Assembly: GCF_003386535.1 (NCBI RefSeq) | Contig: NZ_QTTN01000004.1 | Span: 171,530-235,529, forward strand | Reading direction: 5' to 3' | Length of the DNA stretch: 64,000 nucleotides | Origin: Paenibacillus taihuensis | GTDB lineage: Bacteria; Bacillota; Bacilli; Paenibacillales; Paenibacillaceae | In this document: positions 37,698 through 47,473 of the stretch, piece by piece | How the letters are laid out: every line of letters begins with the position of its first letter | Numbering within the stretch: position 1 is the first letter of the stretch | Notes under the pieces: generated by a model | What the model saw: the letters and a program-made list of their open reading frames with translations, nothing else | What the model was told of the DNA's origin: nothing | Databases searched by the model: none | Made by a program: the position numbers and the translations under genes

Positions 37698-37720
37698 AAT
37701 GGTCTTGTTTAGTGACCATT
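37698..37720 (-). promoter_or_regulatory. GntR/FadR-like operator before amine-catabolism operon
   Basis: AATGGTC, 9 bases, GACCATT: a perfect 7-bp-arm palindrome 63-85 bases before the first gene. TGGTC/GACCA half-sites are typical of FadR-type GntR repressors. No such regulator is in the window. Confidence 0.5.
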
Positions 37721-38630
37721 ATCTGAGATAATTCCAATTATCCGCCCCATACTTCTCTCTGGAGAGTTTGGCCGCGAGCTCCAGTTCGCCTTCGGTTAGC
37801 TGCCCATCCATGAACTCGACGTTAAGGCCTTCCGCGAAGCTGTCACGGAATACTTGTTCAAGACGCTGCACCGACACTGGCGGCATTTCCCTCCGTCGCA
37901 GGCAATCGTTAATCGAAGCAGCTTTACGTCCAAATAGCTTCCGCATCCGCTGCTTGATATCCGGACCCCCGAATCGAAGGACGGAGAACAGCTTCTCGTC
38001 ATCCAGCTCGAGCAGAATCGAGCCGTGCTGCATAATAACGCCGTTCCCTCGCATCTGCGCGCTGCCGGCGATTTTGCGTCCGTCGACAAGCAGCTCGTAC
38101 TTGGACGGCGCGTCAAAGCAGGCTGCGGTAAGCGGCTTCCGTTCGGAAACGCGCTCGCTTCCGCTTTGCTCCTCCGTTTCGTCAATCTGTCCTGTCATAG
38201 TCGTATCCAATCCCAGTCTCTGAACGCCAATCAATAAGCCGCGGCTTAACTCGGCGCAAGCTTCTGCGAGATTCGCCGGCATGCCCGGATACCCTTCGGA
38301 GACGACGATGCTGTATGTCAGCTCCTGATCATGCAGGACGGCTCGTCCTCCCGTTGATCGGCGGACGAACCCCAGACCATGCTCGCGAAGCGCTCGGAAA
38401 TCTACTTCCTTCTCCGCATGCTGAAAGTAGCCGATCGACAGCGAAGCCGGGTTCCAGCCGTAAAAACGTACTGTCGGCGCTACTGCGCCTTCACTGTGTG
38501 CAATCGAGATCGCCTCGTCAATCGCCATGTTTTCCGCAGGAGATCGTCTTCCTGTATGCAAGAAACGCCATGGCGACCGTTCATTACCAGCATCATGCTG
38601 CAAACGCCCGCTATTTATTAATGGCTTCAT
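37719..38630 (-). CDS. lipM: Octanoyltransferase LipM (lipoate-protein ligase A-like)
   Basis: About 303 residues. The BPL/LPL fold has RRSTGGRAVLHDQELTYS (lipoyl-binding RRxxGGxxVxHD) and the catalytic Cys of AACFDAPSKYELLVDGRKIAGSAQ, which marks LipM, moving octanoyl from ACP to GcvH. It lies directly after gcvH, its substrate, and overlaps it by about 20 bases. No clear ribosome site precedes ATG 38630 (or GTG 38642), so it is probably translated by coupling to gcvH. Confidence 0.9.
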   Translation of the reverse strand: MKPLINSGRLQHDAGNERSPWRFLHTGRRSPAENMAIDEAISIAHSEGAVAPTVRFYGWNPASLSIGYFQHAEKEVDFRALREHGLGFVRRSTGGRAVLHDQELTYSIVVSEGYPGMPANLAEACAELSRGLLIGVQRLGLDTTMTGQIDETEEQSGSERVSERKPLTAACFDAPSKYELLVDGRKIAGSAQMRGNGVIMQHGSILLELDDEKLFSVLRFGGPDIKQRMRKLFGRKAASINDCLRRREMPPVSVQRLEQVFRDSFAEGLNVEFMDGQLTEGELELAAKLSREKYGADNWNYLR

Positions 38631-38997
38631 ACTGGTCGGCACTGAGCAAACTGTTCACCAGATCGGCAGCATCACCGTCGACCTCTACTTCGACGATCCA
38701 GCCTTCGCCATACGGATCAGAATTGACAAGCTCAGGCGCATCCAGCAGCGTTTCGTTAATCTTCGTCACTTTACCCGTCACCGGGCTGTACAGCTCGGAA
38801 ACGGTTTTTACCGATTCAATGGTACCCATCGGCTGTCCCGCTTCTACCTCTTGGCCAATCTGGGGAAGCTCGACAAACACGATATCGCCTAGTTGACATT
38901 GAGCGAAATCGGTGATGCCAATTTTAACGGCTCCGCTTCCCGCTTCCGCCCATTCATGATCCTCCGTATAGCCTAATCCTGGCTTGACCAAGCTCAT
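38611..38997 (-). CDS. gcvH: Glycine cleavage system H protein
   Basis: 128 residues. Lipoyl-carrier fold with YTEDHEWAE and lipoyl-lysine Lys64 in GTIESVKTVSELYSP; the C-terminus GWIVEVEVD is standard. It carries the aminomethyl group between P, T and L proteins. ATG 38997 is used since GGGAGG lies 9 bases upstream; the ATG at 39006 is too close. Divergent from gcvT and the glycine riboswitch, so it is not under that switch. Confidence 0.96.
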   Translation of the reverse strand: MSLVKPGLGYTEDHEWAEAGSGAVKIGITDFAQCQLGDIVFVELPQIGQEVEAGQPMGTIESVKTVSELYSPVTGKVTKINETLLDAPELVNSDPYGEGWIVEVEVDGDAADLVNSLLSADQYEAINK

Positions 38998-39129
38998 CTT
39001 TAACATCCTCCCGAAATGGAATCGACTTTTTCAAAGTGACATCTTCTCTAATAGGGGTGTATATCTTAATGTATGATGGTAGGCATTATGCCAATGCCAT
39101 ATATGAGAACTGAATAAGCGGATGATGGT

Positions 39130-39355
39130 AACGGGAGAGACCGCCTGCGGCACTAATAACGGCGGCGCCGAAGGAGTAAGCCTCTCAGGAAGTGAATCTC
39201 TCAGGCAAAAGGACCTTTACCGGACGCATCTCTGGAGAGCACGCGCGAGGTCGGTTGCCGACCCTCGGCGTCACCGACGGGGAAACCTGAACGTATGGGG
39301 TTTGTGCTTTCTTTGTTCGGGGTAACTCTCAGGTACAAAGGACAGAGCAAAGAGC
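39130..39355 (+). ncRNA. Tandem glycine riboswitch
   Basis: Two gcvT-type aptamers in a row. Aptamer one (about 39133-39223) has GGAGAGACCGCC, GGCGCCGAAGGAGTAAGC and CTCTCAGGCAAAAGGACC. Aptamer two (about 39229-39352) has TCTCTGGAGAGCA, CACCGACGGGGAAACC and AACTCTCAGGTACAAAGGACAGAG. It switches on gcvT-gcvPA-gcvPB when glycine is high. Confidence 0.96.
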
Positions 39356-39483
39356 GAGAACGGCAAGCGCAGCCATGCTGTGCGTTCGTCAAGCTTATTT
39401 GCTGCTGTCTTATTTCAATTTATGGCGTTTGGGCTTAGTCTTGCATTGTCTTGCATTGCATTCTCGTCTAGGAGGGCAACGAA

Positions 39484-40587
39484 ATGGCGATCGATCTGAA
39501 GAGAACGCCGCTTTATCCGCTCTACGCCGATTATCCCGGTGCGCGGTGCATCGACTTCGGCGGATGGGAGCTCCCTGTTCAATTCTCCGGCATACAAAAA
39601 GAGCATGATGCGGTTCGTCAGCAAGCCGGACTCTTCGATGTTTCGCATATGGGTGAATTTTTCGTTACTGGCCGCTTCGCCGAAGCCTTTCTCCAGCTGG
39701 TGACCACTAACGACGTTTCGAAGCTGGTTGACGGTCAGGCGCAGTATACGCTCATGTGTTATCCGGATGGAGGCGTCGTCGATGACCTGCTCGTGTACCG
39801 GATAACGGCCGATCAATTCATGGTTGTCGTCAATGCCGCCAATATCGACCGCGATTTCGAATGGATGCGAGAGCATCTCATAGGCGACGTCACGCTCGAA
39901 AATAAATCGAGCGAGCTTGCCCTGCTTGCGCTACAAGGGCCATCTGCAGCCGCAATCATGGCGCTGGCCGCGGAGCAGTTCGACTGCGGTAAGCTTGCTC
40001 CCTTCCGCTTCGAGGCCGCAGTCTCGGTCGGCGGTGTTCAATCTCTCGTTTCCCGTACCGGATATACCGGCGAAGACGGCTTTGAAATCTATGTGTCTGC
40101 CAATCAGGCGCAGCACGTATGGCGGTCGCTGTTTGCTGCAGGCGAGGCATTCGGTCTTCAGCCCGCCGGTCTTGGCGCGCGCGATACGCTTCGGTTTGAG
40201 GCGAGGCTGCCGCTGTACGGTCAAGAGCTGTCCGATCGGATTTCGCCGCTCGAAGCAGGCCTGAGCCCTTTCGTCAAGCTCGATAAAGGGAACTTCATCG
40301 GCCGCGACGCGTTGGTTCGGCAAAGGGCGGACGGCGTGCTCCGCAAACTCGTCGGCATCGAGATGATCGACCGCGGCATCCCCCGCTGCCACTATCCCGT
40401 CTGTACTGCCGATGGCACGCCGATCGGTGAGGTCACTTCCGGCACCCAATCCCCCACGCTGAAGCGAAACCTCGGTCTTGCGCTTATCGAGACTGGCTGC
40501 ACCGGGATTGGAACCGAAGTATGGGTCGAGGTCCGAGGCAAGCTGCTCAAGGCCGAAGTCGTCAAAACCCCTTTTTACAAAAGATGA
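39484..40587 (+). CDS. gcvT: Aminomethyltransferase (glycine cleavage T protein)
   Basis: 367 residues, full length. It has [32 protein letters not shown], the folate-site [14 protein letters not shown], and [20 protein letters not shown]. It moves the methylene group from H protein to tetrahydrofolate and releases ammonia. AGGAGG precedes ATG 39484 by 7-8 bases. First coding gene after the glycine riboswitch and 16 bases before gcvPA. Confidence 0.98.
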   Translation: MAIDLKRTPLYPLYADYPGARCIDFGGWELPVQFSGIQKEHDAVRQQAGLFDVSHMGEFFVTGRFAEAFLQLVTTNDVSKLVDGQAQYTLMCYPDGGVVDDLLVYRITADQFMVVVNAANIDRDFEWMREHLIGDVTLENKSSELALLALQGPSAAAIMALAAEQFDCGKLAPFRFEAAVSVGGVQSLVSRTGYTGEDGFEIYVSANQAQHVWRSLFAAGEAFGLQPAGLGARDTLRFEARLPLYGQELSDRISPLEAGLSPFVKLDKGNFIGRDALVRQRADGVLRKLVGIEMIDRGIPRCHYPVCTADGTPIGEVTSGTQSPTLKRNLGLALIETGCTGIGTEVWVEVRGKLLKAEVVKTPFYKR

Positions 40588-40603
40588 GCAAGGAGCGTGC
40601 ATA

Positions 40604-41968
40604 ATGACGAGACCGCACCGCTACATCCCGATGACCGAGCGGGATAAATCCGAGATGCTGGCCGCGATCGGAGCAGCCCAGACCGATGATCTCTTCCGCG
40701 ATATTCCAGATGCGATCCGTTATCGGGGCGTTCTGCCGATGTCCCCTGCCCTGGATGAAATTTCGCTGCTCGCCCATATGAAAGAACTGGCCGGCCGCAA
40801 CACGGATACTGCTAGCTGCATCAGTTTCCTCGGCGCTGGCATTTATGATCATCATATACCGGTAATCATCAACCACATGATCTCCCGCTCCGAGTTTTAT
40901 ACCGCCTATACCCCTTACCAGCCGGAAATAAGCCAAGGCGAACTGCAAGCCATCTTCGAGTTTCAATCCTATATTTGCGAATTGACGGGCATGGCCGTTG
41001 CAAACGCCAGCATGTACGACGGCGTGACGGCATTGTCGGAAGCCGGCGCATTGGCAGCCGGAGCTACCAAACGGCGCGAGCTCGTCGTCTCGCGCACGGT
41101 TCACCCGGAAGCTCGAGAAACGGTCCGAACGATGGCGCGGGGACTCGGCCTCGATATCGTCGAGGTAGGCTATTCCGCAAGCGGCGTCACCGATCTGGCG
41201 GCACTGCGAGCAGCGGTTACCGCGGATACTGCGGCTGTGCTTGTCCAATCCCCTAACTTCTTCGGCTGCCTGGAAGACCTGACCGCGATCGAACCGATCA
41301 TCCATGGCGTCAAAGGGCTGTTCATCGTCAGCGCCAATCCGATCTCGCTCGGACTTCTCGAAGCGCCAGGCAAGCTCGGCGCCGACATCGTCGTCGGCGA
41401 TGCGCAGCCGCTAGGCATTCCGCAATCGCTCGGCGGACCGACCTGCGGCTTCTTCGCTGTCGCCGAACCGCTGATGCGCCGGATGCCCGGCCGAATCGTC
41501 GGCCAGACGAAGGACATCGATGGCAAGCGCGGGTTCGTGCTGACGCTGCAAGCGCGGGAGCAGCATATCCGCCGCGAGAAGGCGACCTCCAACATTTGCT
41601 CGAATCAGGCACTGCTAGCCCTATGCGCTTCGATCTACCTGTCTACAATGGGCAAGCAAGGCCTAATCGACGTAGCGAATCTGAATCTGCGGAAGGCGCA
41701 TTACGCCAATAGCCAGCTTGCCTTCCACGAAGGGATCACACTTCCTTTTGCCGCTCCGTTCTTCAATGAATTTGTCATTCGGCTGCCTGAAGAAGGACCA
41801 TCTGTGAGTGAGATCAACCGGCAGCTTCTAACATACGGCATCCTCGGCGGCTATGATCTCGGGCTGGCGTATCCGGAGCTTGAAGGTCATATGCTGGTTG
41901 CCGTCACGGAGAAACGGAAGCGCGAGGAAATCGATCATTTGGCAAGCAGATTGGGGGAATTGATATGA
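40604..41968 (+). CDS. gcvPA: Glycine dehydrogenase (decarboxylating) subunit 1
   Basis: 454 residues. N-terminal half of the split P protein as found in Bacillota: [68 protein letters not shown]. The PLP lysine is on subunit 2. ATG 40604 with AAGGAG 8 bases upstream; the longer frame from 40478 only overlaps gcvT. It ends in the 4-base ATGA overlap with gcvPB. Confidence 0.97.
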   Translation: MTRPHRYIPMTERDKSEMLAAIGAAQTDDLFRDIPDAIRYRGVLPMSPALDEISLLAHMKELAGRNTDTASCISFLGAGIYDHHIPVIINHMISRSEFYTAYTPYQPEISQGELQAIFEFQSYICELTGMAVANASMYDGVTALSEAGALAAGATKRRELVVSRTVHPEARETVRTMARGLGLDIVEVGYSASGVTDLAALRAAVTADTAAVLVQSPNFFGCLEDLTAIEPIIHGVKGLFIVSANPISLGLLEAPGKLGADIVVGDAQPLGIPQSLGGPTCGFFAVAEPLMRRMPGRIVGQTKDIDGKRGFVLTLQAREQHIRREKATSNICSNQALLALCASIYLSTMGKQGLIDVANLNLRKAHYANSQLAFHEGITLPFAAPFFNEFVIRLPEEGPSVSEINRQLLTYGILGGYDLGLAYPELEGHMLVAVTEKRKREEIDHLASRLGELI

Positions 41969-43428
41969 ACACGGAGGAAAAAGCGCTTATTTTCGAACTA
42001 AGCAAACCGGGCCGTATCGCCTACTCGCTGCCTGCCTGCGACGTTCCTGAACTAGAGGCTGCTGTCTGCATTCCAGCATCGATGATCCGGCAAGTGCCCG
42101 CTCAGCTGCCCGAAGTGTATGAGGTCGATGTCATTCGCCATTATACGGCGCTTTCGAGGCGGAACTTCGGCATCGACAACGGTTTCTACCCGCTCGGCTC
42201 GTGCACGATGAAATACAATCCGAAGATTAATGAGGATACGGCGAGGCTTAGCGGATTTGCCCACATTCATCCCTATCAACCGGCTGGTAGTATTCAGGGG
42301 GCTCTTGAGCTTCTTTATACGCTGCAGAACGATTTGGCCGTATTAACGGGCATGGATCAGGTGTCGCTTCAGCCCGCTGCCGGCGCGCATGGAGAATGGA
42401 CCGGACTCATGATGATTCGTGCCTACCACGAGAACAGGGGCGAAAAGCGGTCGAAGGTGATCGTTCCCGACTCCTCGCACGGCACGAACCCGGCAAGCGC
42501 GACGACCGCCGGGTTCGAGACGATAACGATTCAGTCGGATGCGAGCGGCATGGTCGATCTGGATGCCTTGCGCGCAGCCGTCGGCAGCGATACCGCCGCG
42601 CTCATGCTGACGAATCCGAGCACGCTCGGCCTCTTCGAGGAGCACATCCTGGAGATCGCGCAAATTGTCCACGAGGCCGGGGGGCTGCTATATTACGACG
42701 GAGCCAATTCCAACGCCATTATGGGCATTACCCGCCCCGGCGATATGGGCTTTGACGTCGTGCACTTGAATCTGCACAAGACGATGAGCACTCCCCATGG
42801 CGGAGGCGGTCCGGGCGCGGGGCCAGTCGGTGTCAAAAGCATGCTGATCCCGTATCTGCCTAAGCCGATCGTTGGCATCCATAGCGACGGGACCTACTAT
42901 TTCGACTATGACCGTCCGGAATCGATCGGCAGAGTCAAAGCGTTCTACGGCAACTTCGGCATACTCGTCCGAGCCTACACGTATATCCGTACCTATGGAC
43001 CTGAAGGGCTGCGTCAGGTGTCCGAATGCGCCGTGCTGAATGCCAATTACATGATGCACCGCCTCTCAGCCCATTACGAAATTCCGTACCCCGGCGTCTG
43101 CAAGCATGAATTTGTCATGTCCGGACGCGGCTTGAAGGCATACGGCGTCCGGACGCTCGACGTCGCCAAGCGGCTGCTCGATTTCGGCTATCACCCGCCG
43201 ACGATTTATTTTCCGCTCAACGTCGAGGAATCGATGATGATCGAGCCGACCGAAACCGAAAGCAAAGAGACGCTCGACCGCTTCATCGATACGATGATTC
43301 AGATCGCCGAAGAAGCACGTACGACTCCCGAACTCGTCACAGGCGCCCCCTACGGCACCGTCGTGCGCCGGCTCGACGAGACGAATGCGGCACGGAAGCC
43401 GATATTGAATTGCTCGTGCGGAATCTGA
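41965..43428 (+). CDS. gcvPB: Glycine dehydrogenase (decarboxylating) subunit 2
   Basis: 487 residues. Carries the PLP-binding Lys in [20 protein letters not shown], with [10 protein letters not shown] and [12 protein letters not shown]. It decarboxylates glycine and loads the aminomethyl group on GcvH. The start overlaps the gcvPA stop (ATGA) and has GGGGGA upstream. Last gene of the glycine-regulated operon. No gcvL (lipoamide dehydrogenase) is present, as usual. Confidence 0.98.
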   Translation: MNTEEKALIFELSKPGRIAYSLPACDVPELEAAVCIPASMIRQVPAQLPEVYEVDVIRHYTALSRRNFGIDNGFYPLGSCTMKYNPKINEDTARLSGFAHIHPYQPAGSIQGALELLYTLQNDLAVLTGMDQVSLQPAAGAHGEWTGLMMIRAYHENRGEKRSKVIVPDSSHGTNPASATTAGFETITIQSDASGMVDLDALRAAVGSDTAALMLTNPSTLGLFEEHILEIAQIVHEAGGLLYYDGANSNAIMGITRPGDMGFDVVHLNLHKTMSTPHGGGGPGAGPVGVKSMLIPYLPKPIVGIHSDGTYYFDYDRPESIGRVKAFYGNFGILVRAYTYIRTYGPEGLRQVSECAVLNANYMMHRLSAHYEIPYPGVCKHEFVMSGRGLKAYGVRTLDVAKRLLDFGYHPPTIYFPLNVEESMMIEPTETESKETLDRFIDTMIQIAEEARTTPELVTGAPYGTVVRRLDETNAARKPILNCSCGI

Positions 43429-43442
43429 GATATTCCATAACT

Positions 43443-43471
43443 AAGCCGGCTATAAAACTAGCCGGCTTGTT
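43443..43471 (+). terminator. Terminator of gcv operon
   Basis: AAGCCGGCTA / TAGCCGGCTT stem followed by GTTTATATTT, 15 bases after gcvPB. Confidence 0.85.
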
Positions 43472-43666
43472 TATATTTATGATCTTGAAAAGGTTCAGGG
43501 CTAGAATCTATGAATTGAAGATAAGAAATCTAACTTTAGTCCAATGTAAAAAAACGGCTTCAGGTATACGGTAATAATGCGGTGCGGCTATAAAAATTAG
43601 CACGGAGGTGAAAGCGGTTCCGAGATTAATTTCCGCACAAACGCTAAGGATAAAAGGAGGACGTCT

Positions 43667-45931
43667 ATGATAATTCCACGGCGCGGTTTATCGCTCATCG
43701 CAGTACTCGCGCTTTTGTTTTCCACCCTGCTCGCGCTTCTTGCGCCTGCACCTGCGCAGGCTTCCGTTACCGGCTTCGTCACGCGCTCCGGCAGCCAGCT
43801 GCTCTTGAATGGACAGCCGTTCCGTTTCGGGTCCGCGAATATTTACTGGCTCGGCGTCGACGAGAATGTTCCGCCGGGTACGATCGACAACCCTACTTCC
43901 TTCCGCGTCGACGATGTCTTTGATACTGCCAAGGAAATGGGCTTCAACGTCATTCGTTCGCACGCAGCCATCTCGTTTGGCTGTGCCAAATGCATCATGC
44001 CCACGCTCGGCAACTACAACGAAGAAGCCTTCAAGAAACTCGACTACGCCATCAAATCAGCCGGCGATCACGGCATTCGACTCATTCTGCCTCTCATTGA
44101 TCAGTACAGCTACTATCATGGCGGCAAGAAAACATGGACCGTCAACTGGTTCGGCTATCCGGATGATGGTCAGCCTTACTCGGGCTACGAATTTTTCAAC
44201 AAACGAGAAATTATTGATGCGTTCAAGCAGCATCTCAGCGTGCTCTTGAATCGGACGAATACGTATACCGGAGTCAAATATAAAGACGACCCGACCATTA
44301 TGGCCTGGGAAACAGGCAACGAGCTGCTCTGGTATGATAACAAGCCCGCAGAGCTTGCCTGGACGCAAGAAATTGCGAACTACTTAAAAAGCCTCGATGC
44401 CAACCATCTGATCATGGACGGCAACTATGGCGTCGAAGACACCCACCTTTCTATCTCCAGCATCGATATCTACTCCGATCATTTCTACAAATGGCCTGCC
44501 ATCGGCAGCTGCTGCAAGGGGCTGTCCGTCTCGCAGCTTAACACGCAAGCGACGAAGGTCGCGAATGCCGGCAAAGTCATGTACGTCGGCGAGTACGCAT
44601 GGAACGAGGAAGGCTACGGTACGCTCGCGAGCTTCTACAGCGCCATCGAAAGCAACCCTGTCATTGCCGGAGATGCGCCTTGGGCGCTGTTCGGCCACAG
44701 CGACGATTACGGCTACGTCCAGCATAACGATGGTTACACGATTCACTATCCGGGCGACAATGCCGCAATGTCGACGAAAACACAGCAGATGCGGACGCAT
44801 GCCTATGCAATGCGCGGCATTGCGGTTCCGGCTCACGGCATACCAGGTGCACCGCTCATTACTGGAGCTTCGGTAAGCGGCGGATTGAATGTGCTGAAGT
44901 GGCGCGGCGCGGTTCCTTCAGCAACCTATACCGTCGAGCGTTCCACGGCAGGCGCCAGCGGACCTTGGACTGTCATCTGCAATCAATGCGCAACCGATAA
45001 TTCGACGCCTTGGACGGATTCCGGCATCGCCAGCGGCACGGCGGTCTGGTACCGGGTCAAGGGACATAATTTGAGCGGAGTGACCGGCGCTTATTCCAAT
45101 GTGTACGCAATTTCCGGCACGACGCTCCCTGCTCCGGGCAGCTTCTCCCAGAGCGCGCCGGCATCAGGAGCTGCGAATGTCGGTACGCAGCCGACTTTCA
45201 GCTGGGGGGCTTCCTCCAATGCAGCGTCCTATACGCTCACCGTAGCTGATAATTCAAGCTACAGCAGTCCTGTCGTGTCGGCAAGCGGCTTGACGGGAAC
45301 ATCGTATACGTCAGGCATCCAGCTGGCGAATAGCAAAACCTACTATTGGAAAGTGGCGGCGCAGAACGGCAGCGGAACGACAATTTCCTCCAACGCGGGC
45401 ATTTCCTTCACGACTTCCGCTGCGGGAGGCCCAATAACGATCGATAATTTCGATACGTACAGTTCGGACAGCGCGCTTCAAGCCGCTTATGTGCGGAATG
45501 CCAGCGGTGGCGCTTTTACCGTAACTCGGGACAGCGCGACCAAGGATGCCGGAACCTATAGCATGAAGGCGGCGTATACGATCTCTGCCTCGCCTAACTA
45601 TGCGGGCGTTACGCGGACACTGGGCACGGCCAATTGGAGCGCCGCGAACGGACTTCAGCTGTGGGTGAAGCCGGACGGATCGAACCGTACGCTGACGATT
45701 CAGTTCAAGGAGACGAATGGTGAGACATGGGAGACGTATTACACCATGTCAGGCACGACGGCTGCCTCATTGCAGCTGCCATTCACCAGCTTCCAGCATC
45801 CGGGCTGGTACAGCGGCGGCAACGGGATAGTCGACCTCTCCTCCGTCGCTGAGCTCAACTTCTATATTAACCAAGGCTCAGGCGGCACGGGCAGCAGTTC
45901 GATTGGAATGGATGATGTGAAGACGTATTGA
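43667..45931 (+). CDS. Secreted GH5 glycoside hydrolase (beta-mannanase-like) with C-terminal carbohydrate-binding modules
   Basis: 754 residues. Signal peptide 1-32 (AQA cleavage). GH5-type barrel about 35-385 with acid/base Glu219 (AWETGNELLW) and nucleophile Glu309 (MYVGEYAW); the RLIL/YWLGVDEN style is that of fungal-type mannanases (GH5_7). Two fibronectin-III-like domains lie at about 395-480 and 485-580. The final module (about 588-754, ITIDNFDTYSSDSALQAAYV to SSIGMDDVKTY) resembles family 11-like beta-sandwich CBMs. Exported to degrade plant polysaccharide. AAAGGAGG precedes ATG 43667. Monocistronic; mannan as substrate is inference. Confidence 0.92.
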   Translation: MIIPRRGLSLIAVLALLFSTLLALLAPAPAQASVTGFVTRSGSQLLLNGQPFRFGSANIYWLGVDENVPPGTIDNPTSFRVDDVFDTAKEMGFNVIRSHAAISFGCAKCIMPTLGNYNEEAFKKLDYAIKSAGDHGIRLILPLIDQYSYYHGGKKTWTVNWFGYPDDGQPYSGYEFFNKREIIDAFKQHLSVLLNRTNTYTGVKYKDDPTIMAWETGNELLWYDNKPAELAWTQEIANYLKSLDANHLIMDGNYGVEDTHLSISSIDIYSDHFYKWPAIGSCCKGLSVSQLNTQATKVANAGKVMYVGEYAWNEEGYGTLASFYSAIESNPVIAGDAPWALFGHSDDYGYVQHNDGYTIHYPGDNAAMSTKTQQMRTHAYAMRGIAVPAHGIPGAPLITGASVSGGLNVLKWRGAVPSATYTVERSTAGASGPWTVICNQCATDNSTPWTDSGIASGTAVWYRVKGHNLSGVTGAYSNVYAISGTTLPAPGSFSQSAPASGAANVGTQPTFSWGASSNAASYTLTVADNSSYSSPVVSASGLTGTSYTSGIQLANSKTYYWKVAAQNGSGTTISSNAGISFTTSAAGGPITIDNFDTYSSDSALQAAYVRNASGGAFTVTRDSATKDAGTYSMKAAYTISASPNYAGVTRTLGTANWSAANGLQLWVKPDGSNRTLTIQFKETNGETWETYYTMSGTTAASLQLPFTSFQHPGWYSGGNGIVDLSSVAELNFYINQGSGGTGSSSIGMDDVKTY

Positions 45932-45983
45932 TTGGCTGGCTGTGAGCTGGTTGAGAGCTTGTTGAGCTGAACGAGAAACACCA

Positions 45984-46016
45984 AATAGGCTGCCGATGCC
46001 GGCAGCCTATTGTTGT
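45984..46016 (+). terminator. Terminator of GH5 gene
   Basis: AATAGGCTGCC / GGCAGCCTATT perfect 11-bp stem and TGTTGTT tail. Confidence 0.85.
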
Positions 46017-46063
46017 TCTTGCGCGATCGTATCCCGTTTCTTCGAAATTTAAATGCTGCGATA

Positions 46064-46364
46064 TTAAATGGCTGTATTGACAAAAACGGCAAATGCAGCG
46101 CTCTGCGAGGTGTTGGGGGTCGCGAATAGACTCAGCGCATTATCACGCGCAATGGGATTTCCGATCATTGTACTGGTCCAAGATATGGTTGCGGGGGCTA
46201 GCACGTAAGGCGCGCCGTTCGATACGAGCACATTGGCAGACGGACCCCCTCACCATCGGAAGGGCTGTTGATGTGGTCGGAGCCATACCTGTTGCCCCGG
46301 TCAAGCCCGTAACTCCCGTAATTCCTGTAACTCCCGTAACTCCCGTAACTCCCGTAGGCCCTTC
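46064..46364 (-). pseudogene. Collagen-like repeat protein, 5'-truncated and frameshifted
   Basis: The minus strand reads GPTGVTGVTGVTGITGVTG and LTGATGMAP, a Gly-X-Thr collagen-like run of the kind found on spore or exosporium filaments. It starts directly after an in-frame stop, so the 5' part is gone. About 25 codons on, coherent coding moves to another frame at a run of five G (46245-46249). From there it reads GGPSANVLVSNGAPYVLAP and on to a stop at 46064 through SLFATPNTSQSAAFAVFVNTA. Removing one G would join the two parts. Truncated fragment; probably non-functional. Confidence 0.65.
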
Positions 46365-46399
46365 TTAGGTTCTAACCTACTAACATCTTGGGACGCGAT

Positions 46400-47197
46400 T
46401 TACTTCCGGCATATAAAGATAAGTTCATGGTGGTCTGCGGTAGCCGGTTCGTCGCTGAAATCTCCGAAGATCTGTATGTCGTTGAAGCCTGCGCGCTCAA
46501 GCATCAGCACCAGCTCGTTCTTCGTAAAGTCTTCCGCTCTTTGCGTGTGAACTTCCTCCTTGATAAGAACTCCTTCGTGCCACAGCCGGGCTCGCATCTG
46601 ACGGGTGGCGACGTTCTCCAAAGGATCTGTCTTAAGCGTCCGTGCAGCTAATTCCAGCTCCATTCCGTCGACTAGGTGCTGGCGCTCACTGGATGCAGGC
46701 CATTCCTCGGGTTCAGCCTGCCTGTACTGGGGCAGCCTAGCCAGCCAAGCGGGCGGATCGTTCCATCGCACCGTATAGTTGAATGCGAACGTGCCGCCTG
46801 GACGCAGATGCTCGTAGCAGCGCTGCATAGCTTGCATAGTTAGACGATGCTCTCCACCGAGACCAATCACACCGCATGCAACGATCGTCATGTAGCGTCT
46901 GGGCAGATCCAGTTCATGCATTGCCTGTGCATAGAGCCGGGGCGAAAAGCCTTCTTTCGCTGATCGCTCCTTGGAGACTGCAAGCATATCTTCCGAATAG
47001 TCGCAGCCATCCACGTCCAGACCAGCCTGCAAGAAGCGAAGCAGCAAGCGTCCGCCACCGCAGCCAAGGTCAAGCGCCGGTTGTCCGGACGTCTCGATCA
47101 GCTTCTTGTAGTACGCGGTTTCCGGACCATCTTGCGTCCACAATTCGGCATGCGCCCGGGCGACAAGGCCATAGTGCCATATTTGAGGTTGTTGCAT
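46400..47197 (-). CDS. Class I SAM-dependent methyltransferase
   Basis: 265 residues. Motif I ALDLGCGGGRLLLRFL, an acidic residue after strand 2 (DVDGCDYSEDML), and a post-motif region LRPGGTFAFNYTV: methyltransferase-25/11 type. GGAGG lies 9 bases before ATG 47197. No partner gene and no cue to the substrate; most likely a small-molecule methyltransferase. Confidence 0.88.
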   Translation of the reverse strand: MQQPQIWHYGLVARAHAELWTQDGPETAYYKKLIETSGQPALDLGCGGGRLLLRFLQAGLDVDGCDYSEDMLAVSKERSAKEGFSPRLYAQAMHELDLPRRYMTIVACGVIGLGGEHRLTMQAMQRCYEHLRPGGTFAFNYTVRWNDPPAWLARLPQYRQAEPEEWPASSERQHLVDGMELELAARTLKTDPLENVATRQMRARLWHEGVLIKEEVHTQRAEDFTKNELVLMLERAGFNDIQIFGDFSDEPATADHHELIFICRK

Positions 47198-47286
47198 ATT
47201 GGATGACCTCCATCCATATTGTTAATGTCGCATAATGTATTCGTATGTCTATCCAGAAGATGATATTATGTCAAATTTGTTTATAC

Positions 47287-47440
47287 CTATATATTCCTGT
47301 TGTTCCGTTTGGGAAGACTATCAAACCGCTCTACGAGCTGGTTATCCCGGCCAAATCGGCCGTGCTCCATAATGGCGAGCAAAGCCAAGTGTTCCATACC
47401 TCTGATGCGATTTAATGCGTCATAAGTCGAAAAGTAAAAC
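47287..47440 (-). pseudogene. Possible remnant of an unidentified gene
   Basis: An open minus-strand frame without start reads FYFSTYDALNRIRGMEHLA, LLAIMEHGRFGRDN, QLVERFDSLPKRNNRN. The amphipathic, protein-like text ends at 47287 and has no ribosome site. It may be the tail of a lost gene; family not recognised. Confidence 0.25.
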
Positions 47441-47443
47441 GAC

Positions 47444-47473
47444 GACGCCTGGATCTAATCGATCCAGGCGTCA
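47444..47473 (-). terminator. Terminator overlapping the end of msrAB
   Basis: GACGCCTGGATC / GATCCAGGCGTC perfect 12-bp stem; one arm encodes the last codons and the stop of msrAB, and GTCGTTTTAC follows. Confidence 0.8.

Noticed and set aside
43605..43625. Catabolite-repression (cre)-like site TGAAAGCGGTTCC before the GH5 gene
   Set aside because: Matches only part of the TGWAANCGNTNWCA consensus, with mismatches in the right half; too weak to annotate.
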